The notes under the pieces: generated by a model
Seen by the model: only the letters and a program-made list of their open reading frames with translations
What the model was told of the DNA's origin: nothing
Databases searched by the model: none
Position numbers and translations under genes: made by a program
In this document: positions 44,105 to 56,862 of the stretch, in pieces
Position numbering within the stretch: the stretch's first letter is position 1
How the letters are laid out: the number at the start of each line of letters is the position of its first letter
NCBI GenBank assembly: GCA_001724265.1
Contig: MEDY01000060.1
Location: 37,339-101,338 of the forward strand
DNA from: Rhizaria sp. SCN 62-66
Taxonomy: Eukaryota > Rhizaria, unplaced
Length of the DNA: 64,000 nucleotides
Reading direction: 5' to 3'

Positions 44105-44601
44105 GGGGAATGCGGGCGCGAGCGCGAAGCGTTGGGCGCGGTTGCTTTGCTCATAATGAGCGAGATGTGCTTGGTTAAGGCCTCGCTGGCGGCGCCATCA
44201 ATGGGACTCGCTCCCTGCTGCGGCTGATGTTGCTGTTGCTGTTGCTGTTGTTGCGGTGGCGGCGACAGTGGCGTCGGCGTTGCGGGCGCAGCGCCGGCCT
44301 CGGGCGCGCCGCCATCGGGGTATGCGTCCGATGGCGCGGCGGCCAACTGCGCGGCGGCGCCGATGGGAGCGGCGGCAACGGCGCCCACAACCGCGGCGGC
44401 GGCGGCGACGGGTGCGATGGGCGCGGCGACGGGGACGTCGGTGTCGCTACCGCCGGAGTTGTGGCGCTGCAGCATCAGCAAGCGCTGCTCCTCGAGCTGC
44501 TGCAGCATGAGCTGTTTCTGCTGCTCCAAGTGCTGCTTCGGGTCGCGCGCAGGCCCCGCGCCGCCGCCGCGAGGGCCGCCGAATGGCATCGGCGCGGACA
44601 T
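39583..44601 (-). CDS. 1672-residue low-complexity protein with a helical core, unknown function
   Basis: Very Ala/Ser/Gly-rich. The ordered parts are a Gln/Leu helix near the N-terminus (KQHLEQQKQLMLQQLEEQRL), a conserved-looking block near 250-275 (YALEDFVFVPERFNLGPEF), and a helical region around 360-560 including LLLSVHMQVVAKQRQLRQTE, LSATVQRVRQVRKHVLTRI, VGEMLPGHLRLYALARR and IKDLYRRLRQCRGDVKLLA. About 1000 residues of Ala/Ser/Gly repeats follow, and the last 90 residues are Gln-rich, ending EGSFEYFKALRRNQQRK. I could not place it in a family; a scaffold or nucleoporin-like role would be a guess. The stop is TAA. Long open frames on the other strand are composition artefacts. Confidence 0.7.
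42388..42432 (-). repeat. (GGC)15 trinucleotide repeat coding polyalanine
   Basis: Forty-five bases of pure GGC on the plus strand, read as alanine codons in the 1672-residue protein. Confidence 0.9.
44062..44102 (-). repeat. Tandem GGGCGC hexamer coding (Pro-Ala)n
   Basis: About seven copies of a 6-bp unit near the 5' end of the 1672-residue protein gene, giving a Pro-Ala-Pro-Ala run. Confidence 0.85.
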
Positions 44602-45364
44602 GCGTGTCGGAGAAGACTGGACTTCGGCAAAGGGTGCAGCAGGTTTTGATTAAATTTTAGAAAGAAACGGCTATAGTCGCAGATAGAAACATGCATTGTA
44701 CAGATATTGAAGAGGTGAGTGTTCGTCTAGCAATTGGATGCAGCGACATAGGCCGAGGAAAGTATCACACTAGCAAAAGCAGTGGCGTAGAGAGGAGGTC
44801 CGAGCGACCTGCATTGACGGGTATATGACGTCTAGGACACAATTCCAAATACGAATAGGGGGGTAAGCTCACAAAGGCCCATATAAGACCGTTAGTATCC
44901 AATGAGTACGGAGAGCTGTAGCGGTATTCGTGCAGACAATGTCAGCTCTCTCAGTGTCGCCCGCTTGCTCACGGTCACATACCGACCACAAATAGCTTTT
45001 TGGGGCCGGCTTGTCTTTGGCCAGCTTCGACGCGGCGCAGGGCCATGGACGACGTGCCCTACGAGGGTTTCCTGTATGGGACACTTGCACGATACAAAGG
45101 TCGTGGAAAGAGTAACTGGGAATACTTCTAGACTAACTGAGCTCTGTTAATCTTTTTTCGTCACTCTGCTCCGCATCGTGACTCTGTATCTTACACATCG
45201 TTCGAGTTTATTCGAGTACGATGACGACTTGTGAAGCCTCGTCGGGACTTCCTTCATTGCCGTCTTGCCGCTCATTTTCGCGTTGTTTTCAGCTCACACT
45301 ATTTTATTTTGCAAATCCACCTTTTTCTTCTTCCGAAACGCTTTGTCGCACAGACTACCGTACG
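44602..45364. promoter_or_regulatory. Divergent region upstream of the protease gene
   Basis: About 760 bp holding promoters for the 1672-residue protein (left) and the papain-like protease (right). The last 130 bp are T-rich leader. An in-frame ATG at 45221 precedes the protease but would bury its signal peptide. Confidence 0.35.
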
Positions 45365-46507
45365 ATGCGTTTCGCTGTCGTTGCTGCCATGGCTGTCGCT
45401 GCCGCGACCGCGTCCGTCCCCACCTACGACGGCTACACCTACGACATGTTCCTCGCCGAGCACCGCCCCGCCATGCTCCTCACCGGTGAGAAGCCCTGCC
45501 CTGCCCGCAAGGCTGTCTTCGAGGCCAACCTCGCGACCATCAAGGCGCACAACGCCCAGGGCCGCAGCTGGTTCATGAAGGTCAACGAGCACGCTGACAT
45601 GACTGAGGAGGAGTTCCTTGCCTTCTACACCGGTCTCGACAAGTCGTCCCGCAACCAGGCCCGCCTCACCACCACCCGCGCTGCCACCCGCATCCACAAC
45701 GACTTCGCCATCTCGTTCAAGGCCCGCCGCCAGTACGAGGACGTGAGCGCCCTCCCCGTCTCCGCTGACTGGAGCAGCACCATCAAGACCGCCCTCAACC
45801 AGGGCCAGTGCGGCTCCTGCTGGGCCTTCGCCGCCGCGCACACCTTCATCGGCCGTGCTAACATCGCCTCCGGCAAGGACGTCTCTGTTTCCGCCCAGCA
45901 GATCACCTCGTGCACCCCGAACCCCCGCAAGTGCGGCGGCTCTGGCGGCTGCCAGGGTGCGACTTTCCAGCTCGCCGCCGACTACATCACCAAGGAGGGT
46001 TTCCTGACCACCGCTGAGGCGTACCCCTACACCTCCGGCTCCACTGGTTCCACCGGCTCGTGCAAGCTTGACGCCTCGATGCCCCGCGCGCTCACCATTG
46101 GCGGCTACACCGAGCTCCCCAAGAACAACAAGACTGCTCTCCTGGCCGAGGTTGCCAAGGGTGGCCCCGTCTCTGTCTCCGTCGCCGCGTCCAAGTGGTT
46201 CCTCTACGGCGGCGGCGTTTTCGACGGCTGCACGTCCTCCAAGGACGGCATCGTTAACCACGCTGTCACCATGACCGGCTACCAGCTCGAGGGCACCCCC
46301 TACGTCTCCATCCTCAACTCCTGGGGCAAGTCCTGGGGCGAGAACGGCTACATCCGCCTCAAGATGTACGATTCCGAGCCCGTCACCTCGGACACCTCCC
46401 CCCACTCCGGCGCCGCGTGCGCCGATGAGCCCAGCGTCCCCTACGACGTCGTCGGCGAGTGCGGTGTCTTCTCCGACTCCGCCTTCCCCGAGGACGTCAA
46501 GGCGTAA
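45365..46507 (+). CDS. Papain-family cysteine protease (C1A)
   Basis: 380 residues. A signal peptide (MRFAVVAAMAVAAATAS) is followed by an I29-like propeptide (about 18-125) with NLATIKAHN and NEHADMTEEEF. The mature enzyme begins near LPVSADWSS. The catalytic residues are visible: Q in NQGQCGSCWAFAA, C152, H299 in VNHAVTMTGYQ and N318 in ILNSWGKSWGENGYIRL. It is secreted or lysosomal, for digestion of protein food. The ATG at 45365 is chosen because it starts the signal peptide; the in-frame ATG 48 codons upstream would not. Codons are strongly biased to C-ending forms, suggesting high expression. The stop is TAA. Confidence 0.93.
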   Translation: MRFAVVAAMAVAAATASVPTYDGYTYDMFLAEHRPAMLLTGEKPCPARKAVFEANLATIKAHNAQGRSWFMKVNEHADMTEEEFLAFYTGLDKSSRNQARLTTTRAATRIHNDFAISFKARRQYEDVSALPVSADWSSTIKTALNQGQCGSCWAFAAAHTFIGRANIASGKDVSVSAQQITSCTPNPRKCGGSGGCQGATFQLAADYITKEGFLTTAEAYPYTSGSTGSTGSCKLDASMPRALTIGGYTELPKNNKTALLAEVAKGGPVSVSVAASKWFLYGGGVFDGCTSSKDGIVNHAVTMTGYQLEGTPYVSILNSWGKSWGENGYIRLKMYDSEPVTSDTSPHSGAACADEPSVPYDVVGECGVFSDSAFPEDVKA

Positions 46508-47433
46508 GCGCCTCATCGTCCACTCGCTTTCTGGCCGCCTCGGCGGCGGCCTGGTCTCCCGTGCTGCTGCGGCAGCGGTGACGGCCGCGCTGTAACACAC
46601 TCGTGTGGTGCTGCTGTTTTACTTTTATATAAAACAACAAATGGGGATATGGAGCGATGAAACTGCGCATGGACGCAGATTCGCCCTGTTTCCGCAGCAC
46701 TTTCGCCTGTGCGTGCGTCACCCTCGTGACACGTGGCGGCATCGCTGTGCAAGCACGGATTTCTTGCAGCAAAACTTGACTCAAAACTGTATCGTATCGT
46801 CTCTACTTAAATGTATGGTATCGCTTTGTATAGTGTTTCAGAGTGGAGCCCGTTTGCTTTCGGGTATAGCGTCAATACAGATTCTAAGCATATCGTACCA
46901 CGTCTTTTGGCTCTTTTATACTCTGTCTTTCATTGTTACTCTACTTTTGGCGTACGTCAAGAAACAGCAAATCATGTCTGGCAGGACATGAAAATGTGTG
47001 CAGACGATGCATAAGGCGAGTAAATCACTTAAACAATATATTTTCCGCGCATATAAGTTTCATCAACCCGCAAATGTTTTGAATACACGGGCAAATCGGA
47101 TCATACTGACGTGTATATGCATGTATTTCAATCCCAGCCACAAACGCTCTTGGTCACTGACCCAACCAGTAAAGGATCGGGCATTTGCGTTCGGCGTTTA
47201 CTTCGTTTCCACAATCCGTTGTACACTACTTGAACACCTGCAACAGACATCATACGATAGAATTGATTTGTAACCGTTATACTACATTCACAGCATATCG
47301 ATAAGCTGTGTTCCCAGAGCAATTTAAGTCGGGTCGTTCAACCGCTCTCACGTATGTACTTTCTTCACATTGCTCAGCTTCGCTCCCCGGTCAAGGCAAC
47401 TCTCGCGTTGACTTCAAGGAGCTTCTTCCGACT
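46508..47433. other. AT-rich spacer between protease and GCN1
   Basis: About 930 bp with only short AT-rich frames. No gene or RNA recognised; contains the GCN1 promoter. Confidence 0.5.
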
Positions 47434-50400
47434 ATGTCGTCATCATCTGCTGACGCCATTAGCGTCGAGGTCCGTTCTACCGCCTTAGGACCCGTTCCCG
47501 TCATTCGTAGATCTCTCTCAGAATCCTGAACATTCCTCCGAACCGTTTGTTGCTTTTGTGGTCATTTCTCATTCCTCTCACACATCGCACCGATACTGCG
47601 TCTCACACTCATACAGGCCCTGGAGACTGTGCATTTCCGCTTCGTCTCCACGGACGATGACAAGCTCGCCCCCGCTGTGGCCCGCGTCCTCCCCCGCATC
47701 CTCCGCCTCCTCGCTCCCGCCGCGCCCGCCGCGCCCGCCGCCGCCACTGCTGACGGCGCCGCACAGCCCATATCCGCGCCGCCGCTGGCACCCGTGTCGC
47801 AGATCTGCGCGCACCTGCTCAAGCGCATCAAGGCCATCCCCGCTTTCCCCTTGCCGATCCCAGCCTTGCTCGAGGTCGCCCGTGACGCGCGCGCCGGCAT
47901 CTTGCTCCCCACGGCGTCTCTGCTGGCGCTCTCGTTCCTCGACTGCGCCGTGCCGTCGCTGCCGCGCGCCGACGCCGCCGTGGCCGCACTCGCACTGCTG
48001 CCCGGCGTTGCCGCACTGCCCGCCGCGCAGCAAGGCCTCGTGCTCTCTCTGTTCCTCCGCGCCTTGCCGGGCTTCCGCTCAGGGGTCTACGCCGACCTCG
48101 ACGCCACCGTCGCCGCCAACAAGGCTGCCGCTGCGACTGCAAGTGGTGCTGTGGAGACTGCTGCTGCTGTTGCTGCGGTCGGTGTGCCTGAGAGCGCGCC
48201 GCTCGTCGCGCGGCTGCCGGCGGGGCTGCTTGAGGGCGCGCGCGCGGCGTTCATCGCCAGTGAGGACGACAAAGCGCTTGTTCTATCGGCGATCAAGGAG
48301 CTGTTCCTCTTCGCGCCTGACGCGTACAACGCCGCCGTCGCTGCCGCCACCAGTGCTGCCTCGGCGGCTGTTGCTGGTGTGGGCGCTGCTGGCGCCGCGG
48401 TCCCCCAGTCGCCTCTGTCCCCCGTCTCTCCCACCGGCGCCGCCGCCGGCGCCGCAGCTAACTCTGTGACGCTGCCCGGCTTCAGCCCCGCGTCACTGGC
48501 GCGCTTTACGCGCAGCGGCCGCTGGGTGCCCGCGGGAGCTGATCTCGAGGCCCTGCGGACCGCGGCCGTGTCGTTCCTCGCCGCCTCCGCGGGCCCGGCG
48601 CCGACCTACGATCCCGAACTCACAGGGGCCGCCGCCTCTTCTCCCACTTCCGCGAGCCTCGCAGACTCCATCTCAACGCCATCCATTCCTGCTGTTGCTG
48701 CCGACGGCGGTGAGGACTCGCCCTCTGCTGCGTCTGCTACCGCGGCAACAACAGCCGCGACGGCGACGGCGTTCACTTGTGCCCAGGTGTACCCGGTCCT
48801 CGTGGCCGCCGCCGCATGCGCCGAGGACCGTGTGTCGATGCGCGCCGAAGAGTCCGCGCGCCGGCTGCCCGGTCTCGCGCCCCACGCCGACGCGGCCCTC
48901 GTCGCCGGGCTCTTCGCGCTGTACTCCGGCGGCGCCACGTCCCCCGCGCTCTCACTCGCCGCCGGCTCTGCAGCCCAGGTCGCTCCAGCGCCGCTGGCGG
49001 CGAAGCTGCGCGTGATCGAGGCGCTGCGCCAGTCCCGTCTCACCGCGGCGCCTGCGTTCGCGGCCAGCACACTCAAGGTCGTGTCGGATGCGTTCTTCGC
49101 CCCCGCGCCCGCGGCCGCCGTCGTGGGGGGCGGGCTGGAGGGCTCGACCGTCCGCACCAAGGCCGCCGGCGTCGCGCTCGCGTCGTGGGTGCTGATGCGG
49201 CTCGGCCAACCCACCGTGGATGTCACCGCAAAGAATCCTGCTGCAGGGGTTCAGGCGGCCAATGCACCGGCGCCGTCGCCGTTGCCGCGGCTGTTGTTTC
49301 CGCTGCTCCTGACGCTGCTGGCGCGGATGGCGGCTGAGCAGCGCCGCGACTGGGCGGCCCGCGACCGGAGCCAGGCGTCCCTGCGCTCGCTGTCGGCCTT
49401 CGCGCCGTCCGCGGCCGCGCCCGCCGGCGACCGCGTCGCGGTGTCGACGGCGGCGCGCGACGTGCAGTGGGCTGCGCTTCGGGGGTCAGTCTACCACTGT
49501 CTCGGGGCGCTCGCGGCTGCGGCGCCAGAGACGGTGAACCGCAACCTCGCAGTTTTCGAACTCTTGCTCGCGCCAGTTGAAGGCGCGCCCGTTGCAGTGT
49601 CATCCTCCTCTTCCGCCGCTGCGTCTGCGTCTGTATCGGTGGCTTCCGGTGCGGTGGGGGCCGCGGGCGCGCTGGCTGCCGACGCGGCCGCCGCGGTGGC
49701 CGCGGCCGAGGACGCCACAAGCTCCGGCGCGGGCGCCAGCGCGGGCGCGGGCGGCGCCGGCGCCGGTGCTGGCGCGGCTCTGCGCCAGGCGTGTCTCGAA
49801 GCGTTATCGATGCTGCGGCCAGGGTTCTCCGCGTCCCACGCGCCGCCCGCCGCGCGCCGGCTGCTGCGGGCGCGGCTCTACGCGCTGCTGGGCGAAGGCC
49901 GCCGCCGCCGCCTGCTCGCGTTACAGTGGCTGAACCGGCTCTACCCGTTCTCGGACGCCGAGGCGCGGGTGGCATGTTGTCTCGCCGCGGCGGACGCGGC
50001 GCCAGAGGTGCGGGCTGAGGCGCGCGCGGGGCTCGAGCTCGGCACCGGCGTCGGCCGCGAGGCGGGTGACTCATCTTCCACCGCCGCCGCCACCGTCACT
50101 GCCTCCTCCACGGTACCCAGCTCTGCGTCTGACCAGGACGAGGCGGTGTTTGACGGCGACGGCGGGGCGAACGCGGCGGCCGAAGCGCTGGCGGCGCCGC
50201 AGCAGGCGCCCACGGCGGGCTCGAAACATCCCGCGTTCCCGGTGTTCATGGACGAGCTGCGCAGGCGGCTTGACTTTTCCGCGCTGCTACCGCTGACGCT
50301 CGAGGCTAAGCATAGCGTGGCCGCCGCTGCGGGCTCTGCCGCCGCCGCTGCGGCAGCTGCCGCTGCGACGGACCATGCGTTCAGCGGCTACTCAACCAAC

Positions 50401-53400
50401 GCTCCCTCTAGCGGCGCTGCAGCTGCAAGCTTAGGCGCAGGCGCGAGCGCAGGCGCGGGTGAGGGCGCGGGCGCGGGTGAGGGCGACAACTCTGACCACA
50501 CGCCCGGTGGGACTGCGGCCGCGACGGTGCTTGCTGCACTGACCGCCGCGGCGGCGGCCGGCGCCGCTGCGGCCGCGGCTGCCACCGCAGCGGGCGCGTC
50601 CGCCACCGACGCCGAGGCCGCCGCCGCCGCCGCCGCGCTGGCGGCGTCTCCCGTGCCCACCGTGGCCGTGACCAACCTGCCGTCCCAGGCGCTGCGGGCG
50701 ATGCTTGCGTTCGCGCTTGAGACGCTGCGCGCGTCGGCCGAAGCCGCTGCCGCCGAGAAGGCCGCTGCCGAGGCCGCCGCCGCCGAGACCGCCGCCGCCG
50801 AAGCCGCCGAAGCCGCTGCGGCGGCCGCGAGCGAGGCCGCGGCACTCGAGGCCGCTGGCGGAGTTAGCCCCTCTGCTGGTGGGCTCAAGGAGACTGCGCT
50901 GAGCAAGGCCCTCGTGCTCGTCCAGGTGGCTGACCCCGCCGCTGCGGAGGCCGCGTACCTCACCGCCCTGCTCGCCACCCCCTCAGCCGCCGGTGTCCGC
51001 CCCGCAGGCGCCTCCACTGGCGTTCCGGCGGGCGTCGCGGCGGCTGCGACACTGCACGCGCTGGCCGAGACCGGCTTCACCCCGCTTGCGCCGCCGCCGC
51101 TGCAGGACGCGGCTGCCGAGGCGCTGCTGCGGCTGCTGCGCGGCGCGCCCGGTCCGTTCGCGCGGCTTCTGCGTTCGCGCACGCAGTGGTTGCTGCGGCT
51201 CGCGCTGTCTGCCTCGGCCGCCGACGCGCGCGTGTGCGCCGCAGTGACTCTGGCCGAGGTCGCGCCCGGGATGGCCGTCACCGACCTACTGGGGCTCGCC
51301 GCGCGCTGCCTGCCCGCAGTCGACCACGCACGGCTCGCGGTGGAGGACAGGCGCGCGCTGCATAGGGCCGCCGCGCAGTGCCGCGCGCTGAGCAAGCCCG
51401 CGCCCGACGCGCGCGCCCCGGTGTACTGGCCCGCCGTGGTCGACGCAGCCACGGGCAGTGCGGTCACTGCTGCCGCCGACGAGGATGCCTCGACAACCAG
51501 CGCGCTGCTGAGCTTCATGCTGCCCGCCCGCGCATCTGCTCCGAGCACCGCCATTACTGCCGCTGCCACTGCGCGTGCTGTGGCGATGACGGACTCTGAC
51601 TCGGCCAGTGCCGCTGCGTCCGCGTCTGCGTCTGCTTCGCTGGGCGCGTGCTCGCTGCAGCCCTGTGCCGCTCTGGCCGCGTCGCTGTCCGCGGCCGGCG
51701 CGGGCACGAGCGCGGGCGCCGAGGCCGCGTTGCTCGTCCCCGCGGCGCCACGGCTCGACACAGCGCAACTGCAGGGTGCACTTCTCGCGCTGGGTGTCGC
51801 CGCGGCGCAGCTGGCTACGCACCCCGCCGTGCGCCAGGCGCTCCACTGGGCTCGGCCGCGCCGCGCGGGCGCCACGGCAGCCGCCTCAGCAGCCGCCGAG
51901 GCTGCGGAGGACCCGGAGCTGCGGCTGACGCCCGCGCTGGCGGCCGCGGCGGCGCTGGTGCCGCTGGTGACGCGGCTGCTGCTATGGTTTGTCTCCCCCG
52001 CGCCGGGCCCCGCGCTGCTGCTGCAGGCGCCTGACGCCGTCGCTGCAGCCGCGTTAGCGCTGGCGCGCGTTGCCTCCGCGGGCCCCCTCACGCCCGCGCT
52101 CACAGCCTCCTCTGCCGCTGCCTCCTCCGCCGCCTCCGCGGCTGCTTCCGCGGACGCCGCGGGCTTCGCGCCCTCGCTGGCGACGGCGGTGGCTGATTTG
52201 TCGACGCTCGTGCGCGGTGTCGCGCCCTCGCGCGCGGACACTGCGGCCGCCGCCGTTGCCATCGGCGGCGGCGGCACTGTCAACGCGCGCTTCCTCGCGC
52301 AGCAACAGGCGCAGCAGCAGCAGGCGCAGGCGCAGCAGCCCGGCGGCGGCGCATCGCAGACTCCCGCCGCGGCCGCCACCGCCGCGGCAGCCGCGGCCGC
52401 TGCCGCGGCCGCCGCGCCGCCGCCGCGCCAGCCCGGGCGCGTGTCAGAGCGCGCCGCCCTGGCGCTGGGCGCGTTGTGCATCGGCGACCGCTCGCTGCGC
52501 ACGCTGGCGGAGCTGCGGCCCGCGCTGGCGGCGCTGGGCGCGGTGCGGCACGAAGAAGTGCACTTCTCTGTCGGCCAGGCGTGGGTCATGTTCGTCACCG
52601 GCATGACGCTCGAAGGCGAGGCGGATATCGTCGATCTCTGCCCGTTCCCCCCGCTCGCACCCTTCCTGCCGCCCAGCGCTGACACCGACGCCGACGGAGC
52701 CGCCGGAGACAGCGCCAACGCCGGCGTCGGCGTTGAGGGCAGCGTGGCCCCGCGCCGGCTGCGGCTGGCCAAATCCCTCGTTCCGCCCGAGGCGCCCGCG
52801 GCCGCGCTGCCGCTGCTGACCGCGCTGCTCGCCGACGCCGGCGAGTGGCTGCGCCACGGCTCGCTCTCTCTCCGCGCGGCGACCACGGTCTGGCTGTTGT
52901 GCCTTGTGCGCCACCTCGCGCGCATGCCAGAGTTCGTCCCGCTCGCGCCGCGCGCCCAGGTGTGCTTCATGCGCGCGCTGACCGAGTCGGACTCGTTCGT
53001 CCAGGAAGCGGGCTCCAAGGCGCTGTGTCTGCTGCACGACGCCGTGCCGTCGCCCAAGGCCAAGCAGGAGCTCGTCGACGCGCTCATCCGCACGTTCACC
53101 GCGCCCGCGGCGGCGGCTGCGGCGGCGGGCCGCGGCAACGCCGACACGGTGATCGACACCGGCAAGGGCGGATTCGCGACCTACCGCGAGCTCGTCGCGG
53201 CCGCGCACGACATGGGCCAGCCGGGGCTGGTATACCGCTTCATGGATCTCTCAGCGCACCACGCGCTGTGGAACAGCAAGATGGGCGCGGCTTTCTCGCT
53301 CGGCACGCTCCTCGCGCGCACGCCCGGCGGCGGCGCTGCCTCCGCGGCCAACAAGGCGGGCGGCACTGAACGCAATGCGACCGCGCCCGGTGTGGCGCAG

Positions 53401-56400
53401 CTAGTGCCCAAGATCTTCCGTTACCGCTACGACCCGAACCCAAAGATCGCGGCGTCGATGGCGTCGCTGTGGTCCGTGCTGCTGCCCGACCCGCGCCGCG
53501 CTGTGGCGGACTTTTTCGACCCCATCACGCGTGAGCTGTTGGCCGGCATGCAGCAGCGCTCGTTCCGCACGCGCCAGGCGTCCTGCGTCGCGCTCGTGGA
53601 GGTGCTCACGTCCCCGGGACTGCCGCGCCGCGCAGTGGTGGGCGTTGTGGGGGAGACGTGGCCGCTGCTGCTGCGCGCGCTCGACGACATCCACGACGAC
53701 GTGCGCAAGGCTGCGCTGCGTCTCGCGCGCACGCTGTCGTCAGTCACGCTGCGGCTGTGCGACCGCTCGCTGTCGGGCGCCGCGGACTCGGCCGCCGCCA
53801 TCGACGCCGTGCTGCCCACGCTGCTCGACGTGGGGCTGCCGTCGCGCGTCAAGGACGTGCGGTCTGTGGCGCTTGCCGCGCTGCTGGGCGTCGCCAAGGT
53901 CGGCGGCGCGTCGCTGCGTCCGCGCGCGCCCGCGCTGCTGGGGACACTGCTCGAGGGCCTGTCGTCGCTGGAGCCCGCGGCATTTGCGTACATGCAGTTC
54001 CATGCCGCGTCGGTTGATATGACGTCTGAGCAGCTGGAGCGTCTCCGCGTCGCCGTTTCGCGATCATCGCCGCTCAACGAGGCCATCGCGTGCTGCCTCG
54101 CGCTCATCGACGGGTCCGTGATCCGCGAGACTGTGTTACGCCTGCAAGAGGTGATCCGCGTGGGCGTCGGCTTCCAGACGCTCGTCGCCGCCGCCAAGGC
54201 CATCGTCACGCTCATCTCCACGGCGCTGCGCGCTGATAATGCGGCGACGATGCGGCCCGCGCTCGCTGACGCCGTGCCCGGTCTCGCCAAGACTCTCTGT
54301 GCCGGGCTGGTAGACCCTTCGGCCACCACGCGCAAGGCCTACGCACACGCTCTCGCGCACTGCTGCCGCGTCGCCAAGCGCAAGCGCGTCGGTAAGATCG
54401 TCGCCGTGTTGGCCGCGCTCTTCGGCGCCCCGCTCGCCTCGGCGGGCGGCGACCCCGCGGTCGCGGCCGCGGCCGACTTTTCGCTCTCTTCCCGCGCGCT
54501 AGGCGGCTCCGGCGCCGCGGGCGGCAGCGGCGCGGGCGGCGACGCCGACGCGGGCTCGATGCCCGTGCCCGAGGCGTCGTCACCCGCTTTCGCGCGCCTC
54601 GCCGCGGCGACTGCGCTAGCCGAGCTGCTCAAGGTCGCGCCCGAGGCTGTGCGCGACTTCGCTGTCGACATCGCGCCGCTGGCCTTCCTCGGCATGCACC
54701 TGTCCGCCGCCGCCGTGCCGCCGCCGCCCGCGGCCGCGCTCCAAGGCCTGCCCAGTATGATGGCCGGCGGTGCGTGGGTCACTGCCGCAGGCACCGGCGT
54801 CACGGCCACCGCAGCTGCCGCAGCCACGTCACCCTCAGCGGCGCCTCCTGTTGCTGGCGCCGGGGAGTCAGACGCGGGCGCGGCGTTGCGCGCGTTGCTG
54901 GCGGCGTCGCAGTCTTTCTTGGCGACCGCCCCGGCCGCGGGCGCGGGCTCCACTGCGCTGGACGAGGCCGAGCGCCTGATCCGCAACATCGGCTCCACAG
55001 TCAGCGGGGACGCCGGCGCCGGCGCGGCCGCTGCTCTCGCCGGCGCCGCCTCGTCCGCCGCCGGCTCCGGCGCGGCCACGGGGTCGGCGGGTGCGGTGAG
55101 CGCCAGCGCGCTGCTGGCGTCCGGCGACTCCGGCGCCGAGGCCGAGGCCGCGGGGCTGTTCCGCACGGTGTGGCGTGAGACGGCCGCGGGCGACGCCACA
55201 GGCGCGCTGCTCTACGCGCTCGACATCTCCGCCGGCGCGGCGCGCGTGCTCGCCGACGCGGGCGCCGAGTACGCGCTTAAGGCCGCGGCGCTGGGCGCGT
55301 TCGAGACGCTCGCACTGCTGGCGCACGCCGCGCTGCCCGCCGCTCTCGACGCCGACAAGCTGCTACGCCGCCTGTGCGCAGTCATGTCCGAGCGCGCGTG
55401 GAACGGCAAGGAGCGCGGTTTCGGCGCCATCGTCGCCGTACTCGCCGCCGTGCGCGCGCATGCGGCCGCGAACCCGACCGCGGCGCCCACCGTGTCGCAG
55501 GCGTGTCTGCAGACCGTGTTCGACACGCTCGCAGGCGAGACCACGCGCGCGCGCGTCGGGTACAAGAAGCGCGCTCTCGCGGCGCTGGGACAGGCCGCGG
55601 CGCTGTTCCCGGCCGCCGGCTGCGAGGGCGGCGGCGCGCGCAGGTCCGCGCTGGCGGCGGCGCGGGCGTGCGTGTCGCCCTGGCTGCTGCTGGAGAACGA
55701 GGCCGAGGACGCCGCGGCAGCTGCGCTGGGCGGCGCCGAGGCCGCTGCGGCAGCGGGCTCGGGCGCCGGCGCGGCGACGGTCCGCGGCGGCGCGGGCGCT
55801 ATCGGCGGCGAGGACGCTACGGGACTCAACGGGATGCGGTTGACTGAGCTCAAGGCTGAGTCGCTGCTGTGGGAAGTTGTGCTCGTCGCGGTCGGCCACG
55901 CAATCCCGCCCTGCTCTCTCGAGAGCCACACCGCGTCTGCCGCGATCACGGTGACTGCGACTCCGGCGGCGGGCGCGGAGGCGACGTTCGCAGACCACGG
56001 GCCGTGGGCGCTGGGCCTGCTGCTGCGCGGTCTGCGCCGCGGGCTGGCGTGGAACGCCCGTCTGGCCGCGCTTGAGGGGCTGCTGTCATGGACCGCGCGC
56101 GCCCCGCTGGCCCTGGCAGTGCTCGCGGGCGCCGCTCTGGCGGCCGCAGCCGAGGAAGGACTCGGCGACGTCAAGCACAAGCTTGTGCGCATGGCCGCCG
56201 TGCGCCTTGTTGCCGCGCTCGCCGCGCGCACGCGCCAGGCTGCGGCCGAGGGCGCGGCGGGCACTCTGGCGCTGGGCGCCTCGCTGACCGGACTGGGCGC
56301 GCGAGTGCGCTCGGTGGCGGTGGCGGACCCCCGCGGAGAGGTCATGCTGGCGGCCGCTGAGTGCGCGCGCGCGGTCGAGGCCGCGGAGCGTGATGTCGAG

Positions 56401-56514
56401 AAGTCGCGCTCGAAGGGCGCGATTGCGGGTGCCGGTGAGACGCAAGGCGCTGGTGTGCGCATGGGCGATGGTGACGGCGACGGCAAGGAGGAGAGTGGCT
56501 CGGGCGACATCTAA
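47434..56514 (+). CDS. GCN1: GCN1, giant HEAT-repeat activator of the eIF2alpha kinase GCN2 (2 exons)
   Basis: Exon 1 is 47434-47469 (12 codons, donor GTCCGT) and exon 2 is 47617-56514, phase 0; about 2977 residues against about 2670 in yeast and human. HEAT repeats run throughout, interrupted by Ala-rich inserts. The central eEF3-like part shows FRYRYDPNPKIAASMASLW. The segment that binds the RWD domain of GCN2 is recognisable near 1997-2010 (RTRQASCVALVEVL), followed by LRALDDIHDDVRKAALRLAR and LRLCDRSL; the Arg needed for GCN2 binding in yeast appears conserved. GCN1 sits on stalled or collided ribosomes and passes the uncharged-tRNA signal to GCN2. Exon 1 is inferred from splice sites; the main exon is certain. 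The stop is TAA. Confidence 0.9.
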
Positions 56515-56862
56515 GCTTTGCCTTAGTGAAACTATCTTCGATAATAGTGAATTATAGTAACCGGAACAATTGAAAATGCAGTCAAAATACATTTATACGA
56601 ATATTCTTAACTTGAAAATCGACTTTTATAGTACAACCACACATTGCCTTGCGACTACCGAGAGCAGGTCGAAAAGAGAGGAGCCGAGAAGCGAGGAAAT
56701 GCGTGATTAAATTAACATAGTATCCGTCGTCTAAACATGGTTATCGTGGTGTTTAAGGTGTTTTCAACTTTTTAATTTTATATTTCTTTAATTATTTCTC
56801 ACTAAACGTATATCTTCCCTGTGAACCCGTCTCTCTTTGCGCCCACAGTCCGCTCAGGTCCG
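56515..56862. other. Spacer between GCN1 and the Yvh1-like gene
   Basis: About 350 bp, AT-rich. A T-rich run and a CCCACAG at 56842-56848 could be the end of a 5' UTR intron of the next gene. Confidence 0.45.

Noticed and set aside
45221-45364. 48-residue N-terminal extension of the papain-like protease
   Set aside because: It would place the signal peptide inside the protein; the T-rich sequence looks like 5' leader.
50388-53165. 925-codon minus-strand frame opposite GCN1
   Set aside because: Low-complexity Ala/Ser product explained by codon bias of GCN1; no independent motif.
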